A stretch of 64,000 nt of DNA, from NCBI RefSeq assembly GCF_949987535.1, contig NC_080074.1, positions 37,493,641 through 37,557,640 on the forward strand, in the 5' to 3' direction. Under the pieces are notes generated by a model. The model was not told the DNA's origin and did not search any database. It saw only the letters and a list, made by a program, of their open reading frames with translations. This document shows, in pieces, positions 56,661-64,000 of the stretch; within the stretch, counting starts at the first letter, position 1, and each line of letters begins with the position of its first letter. Both the position numbers and the translations under genes were made by a program. The DNA is from Balaenoptera acutorostrata (taxonomy: Eukaryota; Chordata; Mammalia; Artiodactyla; Balaenopteridae).

Positions 56661-58767
56661 TGCTGTCTAGCAGCTACTGAGAGGGAAGAATCAGAGGCCT
56701 GCTCTGGTTAGTCCATGTTTTCTCTTGCCAATACTCACAAATAAATAAAAAATGAGAAGTAAATTATACTATTTGACCATCATGTTTTCATGAAGCATTA
56801 AGAGGAATACAGGCAAACCAACTAAATTTTACAAAGCCAACTTTCATGTACAAACACATAACCACAGCCTAAATTTACTTGATCACTGTCAACTTTCCTC
56901 TACACTTTGTGGTTTCTTAGACCCAGGCACAACATTTACTTAAAATAAAATTCTCATTAGTAGGTATCTTAAAAACATATAGCTGTGAGTACATTTTTAA
57001 AAAGATGTTTTCATTAAAAATTATTTGCTTATATGAATAAGTATAAAAATGGTTCCTTTCTAATCCAGACAACAAGCCAAAAGAATCTCCTCAAGCTTGG
57101 AAATTACTTTTCCTGAAATCAAAATAACCATATGAAACTTGAAATCAGAGCTGAGAATTAAAACTTTAAATTTTCCAGGTGATATTTATTAATATCTATT
57201 GCATGCTAATGGGACATTCAGAACTATATATACCCATATACTTCCGTCTTATTTTTATAGATCTTGGACTCAGCTTCCTTTTTTAGGTTCCTTCTGGAGC
57301 AGAAGTTGCTCAGCACCTTGCATCCTCACTCATAAATCTTTTCTGTTTTTATTTGCCACAGCTAAAATCTCTACAGAGATCTTTGAGTCTCTTCCTTTCC
57401 CAAATCTTTCCCTACCTTCATCTTTTTCTTAAATAAATCAAGATAATCTTAAAAGAAAATGAATAACCCCTCTTAAAGGAAGTGATAGGAGTTTATAGTT
57501 TCCAACTGCCTTTTACCTGAGTGCTCCGTGACATGCTATTTTTTCCTCTTTACTCCACATGGTAGCAAGTTTTTATAACTGGTTAATACATAATCATTGG
57601 AAACCAGATTATATTCTGGATAAGCCAGAATGAAAGGAGTCAATTTCCTGAATACAAATAGATGACATTTTTCTCTTTGAATACTATGATACCAAGTTTT
57701 TAATTATGGACTTTTTATTGTAGTTCACACCCTTATCAAATAATTGTTTTCCACCCAATTCTTAGAGCAGCATTCCCAAAGGACTGAATTTGTTAATCCA
57801 CAATTGATAGAGAGCTATTTTGTTTTGCTCATTTACATGTTTAAAAGAAGGAACTGGGATACAAAATACACACTGTGTCCCAAAGCAATGATGAGACAAA
57901 GGAGCTACTCCAAGTGGGGAATGAGGGGAAAAGTTAGTGTGCTGAAATAGTACATACAAGTATTTCAAAAAGAGAACAATGGAGAAGTCCAAGGACAAAT
58001 TGATAATTTGTCTTTTAAGGTGAAAATATGCCTCATGAATATCTGATTGGGGATTTGGGAGGGTGATGGGAATGAAAAGGAGATCTGCAGATCTTGTGTT
58101 GAAAAGGTGTTCTTGGCTGTAGGAGGTCTTTCCTTGAGACAGGTGGGACCCCAGGGTCTACAATTGCGGAATGGTAAATGTTGTTTTCAAAGAAGGCCTG
58201 AAAGAGGAAAAGGATAAAAAGAAGATAATATCTAGGGACAGTCAAAGAAGTTAGCATCTTAGGAACAGCTGGAGAGCTGGACCTAAAAATACAGATTGAA
58301 AAGAAGAGACAAAAAAAAAAAAAAGACTATTACTTGGGTCTGGCCTGGGGAAGAATGGCAAATATGGTCAAGTGTGTGAGTGAATTAAAGAGGTAGAAAA
58401 GAGAAGTCAGTTGAGAATATACCTGTGACCTTATCTGGGTAGGATCAAGCTCCTATGGAAACCCAAAGGAAGGCTAATAAATCATCACCTGGACCCAGAA
58501 CAGGAATGAGAAGTTGAATGGGCTATTTGAAATTCTGAGACTGCACTTGCAGAGTAAAGGGGAGCAGATATACAGCATATGAAATGATTGAATTGTGTCA
58601 AAAGACATGGCATTAATCAGGCTTATGGCCTTGCATCATAACCCTTGGGTGTAGTTTCTTCTCTTATAAAATGAAAAGGTTGCACAAACTCATCCCTTAG
58701 ATGTCAGTTCTCATGTCCAAGGAATCTGACACTCTTGTAAAATCCTGGGTGCATTTAATCTGTGGAC
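56661..58767. other. Unassigned DNA, no gene recognised
   Basis: Over 2 kb of mainly AT-rich sequence; an A run at about 58310-58324. Frames at 57199-57432, 57744-57998 and 58033-58257 have no signature. Confidence 0.4.
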
Positions 58768-58978
58768 CCATGTTTCTCAATGGTGGGGGGCATATTTGGC
58801 AATACCTGGACATTTTTAGTTGTCATAACTTGGGGAATGCTACTGGCATACACTAGGCACAGGTCAGGGATTCTGCTACATATTCCACAAGGAACAGGGT
58901 ACCCCTCCTCCCCCAACAAGGAATTGTCTAACCCACAATGTCCATAGTGCTGAGGTTGAAAAACTCTGTTATAGGCCA
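58768..58978 (+). mobile_element. MER20 hAT DNA transposon
   Basis: Full-length order: 'catgtttctcaatggtgggg', 'catatttggcaatacctgga', 'tagttgtcataacttgggga', 'ggcatacactaggcacaggt', 'caaggaattgtctaaccca', 'gctgaggttgaaaaactctg', with both termini recognisable. MER20 copies are known to have been recruited as uterine enhancers in placental mammals; nothing here shows that this copy is one. Confidence 0.92.
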
Positions 58979-59224
58979 AAATTTGTTTGCATCCAATACT
59001 TGTTTACCAATCAGTTAGTTCTTCAGCTCCTCTAATTGGTATAGAAAATACTGGCATTAGCATTCCGTTAGAGAGAATATGCATAAGCTGGGATCATTCT
59101 GAAGGAAGAAAGCTTACCCTTGAAACTATCCACTGATGAAGCAAAAATGTCACAACTATATCTATCATAGAATGGCAATGGAAAAATTATTTGTGTCCTT
59201 AATTCTCTAATGAGGCTTATTCAG

Positions 59225-59460
59225 CAGTGGGAACAGATTTTAGGAGCCAGGAGATATGGATTCCAGTGTGTTCTGTCATTAACCCATAGTCATTGGAGCA
59301 AGTCACTCAGTCACAGAGATTTGATAGTAATATAGAATTAATATCAGTTTCACCTTACATCAGCATTGCTATGAAAATCATATGAAAGGAGATCTGAAAG
59401 TGATTTGAAAAGTTAAAAGTGCTAGAACGATATAAAAAGTGATTTATGTTTATGTTTGAC
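59225..59460 (+). mobile_element. MIR SINE, degraded
   Basis: Sense order 'ggagccaggagatatggatt', 'tcattggagcaagtcactca', 'gctatgaaaatcatatgaaa', 'agttaaaagtgctagaacga'. Confidence 0.65.
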
Positions 59461-59639
59461 ATTATTTCAAGCATATTCTCTAGCTAAATCTTGTGACATA
59501 TGAAACTGAGCTCAACAAAAATTTGAATTCCAATTTGGAAAAGCACTGTAATAGATATTATCCACACTACAAACAGGAAAACAAAACAATAAAGTTTCTG
59601 TTCACTAAGTGCTGAAAGTCTAGTGTGGGAAAGGTATCA

Positions 59640-60090
59640 GTTATCTATTACCACAATAAGGCTGCACAATAAACCATTACAAAACCCTAAGTGTCCTACA
59701 GCATTAAATCTTTATTGCTCACCTGTCTAGGATCAGCTGAGGTTTAGCCAGGTGGCTCTGTCTTGGCTTAGCTCACTCATATATCTGAAGCTTGGCTAGT
59801 TGTCAACTAACCTAGGACGGCTTGGCTGGGGCAATTGGCTCTGCTTCATGTGTCCTCATCCTTGTGTAGATTAGCCTTGAGCACGTTCTCATGTTAGTAG
59901 TAGAGGGCAAGCTTCTGCTTACAACTTGTCTGCTACCTTCCCACTGGTCAAAGCAAGTCATGTGACTGAGCTCAGAGTCAAAGTGTGGGTGCAACCTTTC
60001 ACCCACAGTGAGTGGACACTGTAAAGTTATATGGCAAACGATGCAGATGCAAGGAGTGGTCATGATTTGGGCCAATGATGCAATCTACTT
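59640..60090 (+). mobile_element. Ancient interspersed repeat, family not assigned
   Basis: 'gttatctattaccacaataa', 'ggatcagctgaggtttagcc', 'actggtcaaagcaagtcatg' follow the order of a widespread old repeat whose copies begin 'cagttatctattgctgc'. The 87-codon minus frame at 59812-60075 is inside. Confidence 0.65.
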
Positions 60091-60289
60091 TAGGAAACAA
60101 ACATAGATGCTGGATGATGAAGAGTTACATCCATACCTGATGCAGAGGATTATACATCATTGAAATTTTCTGAACTTTGAGTTGGATGAAATTACTGAGT
60201 GTAACTCTGAGTTGACTTCCTTGAAGGGGTAATGATTTTGTTTCATGTGTAAGAAGAAAGGCATTCACAAATGTTTAGTGGTGAAAGGG

Positions 60290-60660
60290 ATGGATGGTGG
60301 AAAAGTCCCTTTCTCCCTAAATCTATATGGAATTGTATGACTCACTCTTGCCAATGGAATATGAGCAGGAGTAATTGTGTCATTTCCCCAATAAGATAGT
60401 TAGGAAGTAGGTGTACATTCCCTGTTCTTTCTTTCCCCTTCCCCTGGTTGGAGGCAAAGTACTTCAAGGCCCTAGGAGATGATGAGCCACAAGATGGACA
60501 GAAGCTGAGTCCCTGAATCTCCATATAGAGGAAAGTCAACCGCCAACCATCAATAAACAGCATTGGACCAGTACCTGAGTTTGAAAGAAATGGTTGTGTT
60601 AAGCCACTAACATTTTTAGACTTATTTGTCACATCGGCTAGCATTATTCTAATATCACTC
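60290..60660 (+). mobile_element. Ancient LTR-like repeat
   Basis: 'ttgccaatggaatatgagca' leads to AATAAA (60552-60557) and 'gttgtgttaagccactaaca', the 3' part of a common old repeat. A minus frame (60342-60662) spans it. Confidence 0.5.
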
Positions 60661-60993
60661 AATTTTAATATAACACTATCACCAATTTAAAAAAATTTTT
60701 AAAGAATTAAAATTGTTTTTTCTTAGAAGTTTATTACAGCTTTTCACCCAAGCCTGAGAAATTAAATCACTGACATATTTCTCACCAAGTGAGTATCTAA
60801 TCTGTTTGAAAGTTTCCAGCAATGGTAAGCTTACTAACTTCTGAAGCAATCATTTCTCTGTGAGAAAATTCTGTCTATAGGAAAAAATTTCCCTAGTTTG
60901 AGTTGCATATCCCTATATATCTACCCATTTGTCTATTCTAGAATTACCAGGCTTAAACTTATTCCCTTATTCTCTCTTCTGAAAGGCTAGTTT
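60661..60993. other. AT-rich DNA, nothing recognised
   Basis: No repeat, RNA gene or frame of note. Confidence 0.4.
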
Positions 60994-61125
60994 GATTTTT
61001 TTTTTTTTTTTTTTTTTTGGCTGTACTGCGTGGCTTGTGGGATCTTAGTTCCCCGACCAGGGATCAAACCTGGGCCCCAGCAGTGAAAGCGCGAGTCCTA
61101 ACCGCGGGACTGCCAGGGAATTCCC
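60994..61125 (-). mobile_element. Short CHR-type SINE, head-only form
   Basis: The complement begins GGGAATTCCCTGGCAGTCCC, contains a B-box-like GGTTTGATCCC and goes directly to poly(A), seen as 23 Ts (60996-61018). At about 110 bp plus tail it lacks the longer CHR-2 body. Confidence 0.9.
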
Positions 61126-62680
61126 AAGGGCTGATTTTTAAATTATTTCAAGGTATCTATACATTCTACCTCCAACCTATAATGTCTTTTCTTCACAAAT
61201 CAATCATGCCTTAAAGAAAATAAATTAAACTTTAAACTATCTTTGGGAAGCCCAGCAGCAGTAATTACATATCAAGCTTCAATATTCTTTGTAAACTGTG
61301 ATAGCCACTAGTTATACTAACTCTGTGACAGGGTAACTTATATTGTTAGTTGAGAAAACTAATACATTAAAAAAAAAATCTAACATACAGAATGAAAGTC
61401 ACAGGATATTTTGGGGGCAAAAACAAACATTTGAGATTTTTAAGCATTCCAAACATAGTGGTAGAAAAAGACCACAAAGCCATTTACAAATATACAGATT
61501 TTACCATGTTGGGACTGATAACTTTTTGAGGGTTTTGTCCCAGTATTTTGACATAAAGAAGGATCTGTATTAACTAAGTCAACTAGAAGAGTTTTTAATG
61601 TAATTTCTAAGAAATTCTGTTTTTTGAAGTTCTATAACACCAGCATCTTGTATCCATTATTTGTATTTATACTTTTTTTTCTCTGACTTGAATATTGATT
61701 CAATTATGCAAAGCTTCCAAGAGGAAAGCTTCATACTGAAAACTTCTGACCCTTTGTGCAGGTTTTACTAACCAATCAGATTTTCAGGAGTTTTTTTTCC
61801 TCCCCCTAAAATGCTAGAACATGGTACATGGCGACCTCTACTGGTTCTCAGATAACGTAGCCAAAGTCACTGACAATCTCAGCAAACAGCAGCTGCTTTT
61901 GTGAGGCCTAGGGAAAATTACTAGCATGAATTGAAAAGTAAATATTTAAGAAAAATAACAGATCTCTGCTAGCTTTAATGCAGTTGCAAATTCTATATTC
62001 AATAATTTCTTCAGTTCAAGAAATGTGTTGGGTTTTGACCCTCACCTCCCACCTGTGTTTTACTTATTTCTGAGAGTGAAAGCATAGTTGCTATAGAGTC
62101 AGGAAAACACATATTTCAGATTTCAAAAACAATTCTTGATAGTTTTACGTATTACAAAAGGAAGACAAGCTTGTTGGAAAAAAATGCAAACATTCATGAA
62201 CTGATACCAGTAAAAAAGTGAAAGTCTCTTCATCAGCATTTCCCCTCCCTAGTCCTACTTTCCAGGATTCAGATTAATTTCCTATGGGAAAAAAATATTT
62301 TCCGTGTGTGGATTACCTTGTTTGGGATTTTAGGCTTAGTTTGTGTAGATGGAATTTAAGCATATGTTGGCTTTTAGAGTGACAGGGTAAGGAGGAAAAA
62401 ACTACACTCTCCTTCCTTGGCCTTTAATAATTTAATACTCAAGAAGATTGCTCACAGATCTTGCCAGAGGAAAGATTTAGCTAGTTTTTTTCTCCTAAAA
62501 GTATCAGGGTGCTAACATTAATTTTCAAACAGGTGGGAAAAAGAACTCAGTGTTCTTGAATATAAGTATCCTAAATCAAGGTTTTCAAAATTAAGTACAC
62601 GGTAAGAATTGTGCTCCACCAGAATTAATAAACTTATTTTTAAAATAGGCCAAATTCCATTTAGAAATGTTGCAACATCA
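61126..62680. other. Unassigned DNA with a CTCF-like site
   Basis: No repeat recognised. Contains the CTCF-like motif at 61830-61844 (separate entry). A frame at 61343-61573 is A-rich and unconvincing. Confidence 0.4.
61830..61844 (-). promoter_or_regulatory. Candidate CTCF-binding motif
   Basis: The minus strand reads CCAGTAGAGGTCGCC, matching the CTCF core CCASYAGRKGGCRS at all but one position (T for G in the GGC). It lies outside any repeat I recognise. Confidence 0.4.
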
Positions 62681-62694
62681 AAAATCTCTGAATA

Positions 62695-62990
62695 GGGACT
62701 TCCCTGGTGCACAGTGGTTAAGAATCCGCCTGCCAATGCAGAGGACACGGGTTCAAGCACTGGTCCAGGAAGATCCCACATGCTGCAGAACAACTAAGCC
62801 CATGAGCCACAACTACTGAGACCATGTGCCGCAACTACTGAAGCCCGTGCGCCTAGAGCCTGTACTCTGCAACAAGAGAAACCACCACAATGAGAAGCCC
62901 ATGCACCATGAGGAAGAGTAGCCCCCGCTCGCCGCAACTAGAGGAAGCCTGCGCACAGCAACAAAGACCTAACACAGCCAAAAAAAAAAA
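62695..62990 (+). mobile_element. CHR-type tRNA-derived SINE, diverged
   Basis: Head GGGACTTCCCTGGTGCACAG, B-box-like GGTTCAAGCAC, a CHR-2-like body in which many CpGs have become TG or CA, and a poly(A) tail without AAAT units. Flanks AAAATCTCTGAATA (62681-62694) and AAAAACTCTGAATA (62991-63004) differ at one base. An extra 'ccgcaactactgaagcccgt' segment relative to the young copies suggests an internal duplication or older subfamily. Confidence 0.93.
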
Positions 62991-63004
62991 AAAAACTCTG
63001 AATA

Positions 63005-64000
63005 ATAAGGCTTCTTAATTCTTCACTCATAGGACCATTTAATATTAGACATCTAACACAAACACAAGACAATGCCAAAAGACAAGCAATCTTAGTAGTT
63101 TCATGGAGTTCATGGTTTGATTTAACCTATAAAAAAGAGTATTAAAAAAGCTGTCTTATTCAGGATGAAAAAAGGAAAGCTAGAATTAAGAGTATTTTGT
63201 GCATGTAAGTTAGAAGTTTACTAGCATTTCAAGATAAGATAATAGTTTTAACTATTAGAAAATGGGTAAAATCCTAACTATATCAGGTCCTTGAAAATGT
63301 AAATTAAAAAAAGAAATTGTTTTTCAAGAAATTTATTGAATGGGTACAGAATAAAACACCATTCTCCAATAAATGTAACATTCACTAGAAGATTTAATCA
63401 CTTTGTCCTAAATTACAGGAGTTTGCTGGATGTTGGAAGTTTTTGAATTAGATTTTAATGGTTGCTTAGGATAGAGAACTAGCTTGTGTTTATGAAGTGA
63501 ATCAGGCTAGTGGTTTTCAGCTGTGGGTCCTCAGACCAGCTCTGGTTTGCCACAGTATTTCCCCTGGTCCACCATGAAATCAGAACACTAAGATAAACCA
63601 AGATGATTTTTCATGAAGCTCAGTACATTAAATTTAAAGAACTGCACTTTAAACTTTGTGTTTGTGCTATCAATTATCTTTTTTATGAAAAAGATAATAA
63701 TGGAATAAAATAAGTAAAAATAAAATTAAAACTGATCTTATTTGGCAAAAGAAAAAGTTGACAATACTCTGGTTCCCCCCTCCCCAAACTTTTGAAATTT
63801 TTTTACGTATCTTTAAAACACCAAAGACTGTTGTCACTGCCTTGTCAGTCCTTTAAGTTTTTCAAAACGGTCATTTTACCCTAACATCTCAGGTATGCAA
63901 CTTCTGAACCAAGGGTCCTCAGGTCAGAGTTTGTACAGCACTTACAGAATCCCCTATTTGACAGTAAGAATATGGCTAAAATAACATGTGACTTATCATA
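63005..64000. other. AT-rich DNA to the window edge, nothing recognised
   Basis: The phrases 'gtgggtcctcagaccagctc' (63524) and 'aagggtcctcaggtcagagt' (63911) are similar and could be decayed parts of an unnamed DNA transposon. No gene seen. Confidence 0.4.

Overview
The window is mammalian nuclear DNA, almost certainly from a cetacean (whale or dolphin). The clearest evidence is a set of tRNA-derived SINEs of the cetartiodactyl CHR type. Four of them (starting near 31067, 36828, 48608 and, inverted, ending near 43369) are nearly identical, CpG-rich and flanked by target-site duplications, as expected of the young CHR-2 family in whales. L1 3' ends of cetartiodactyl type, and a large decayed L1 at 49242-53985, agree with this. 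No prokaryotic signal is present.

I find no protein-coding gene that I can support. The short open frames are all in repeats, in low-complexity DNA or in unremarkable AT-rich sequence, and none shows a family signature. The only recognisable protein-coding remnants are the two open reading frames of the decayed L1, both broken by stops and frameshifts. The window therefore looks intergenic or deep intronic, and the sequence cannot distinguish the two.

Layout. 0-1 kb: an L1 3' end with an inverted 5' part (twin priming), then a G-quadruplex motif. 1-10 kb: ancient L2 copies, one split by a nested repeat and a DNA transposon, another split by a 364-bp CA-rich tract. 10-21 kb: repeat-poor DNA with MIRs, two L1 3' ends (one nested in a MIR, with an extra 3' segment), an older SINE and a chimeric retrocopy-like insertion. 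21-30 kb: the most repeat-poor part. 30-44 kb: old L1 lineage DNA, a HAL1-like element, LTR-like copies and three SINEs. 44-54 kb: adjacent LTR-like sequences, two abutting SINE insertions and the L1 copy lacking its 3' end. 54-64 kb: ancient LTR-like and MIR copies, a MER20, two SINEs and weakly characterised DNA.

Most structure here records retrotransposition: nesting, target-site duplications, inverted L1 ends, apparent 3' transductions and simple repeats grown from element tails. I did not find a new biological system. The most useful leads are mechanistic details of individual insertions, a few non-B DNA motifs, one near-consensus CTCF-like site and several repeat-free blocks that could be conserved non-coding elements. 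Family names come from remembered consensus sequences, without a RepeatMasker run, so boundaries are approximate, commonly by 5-30 bases.
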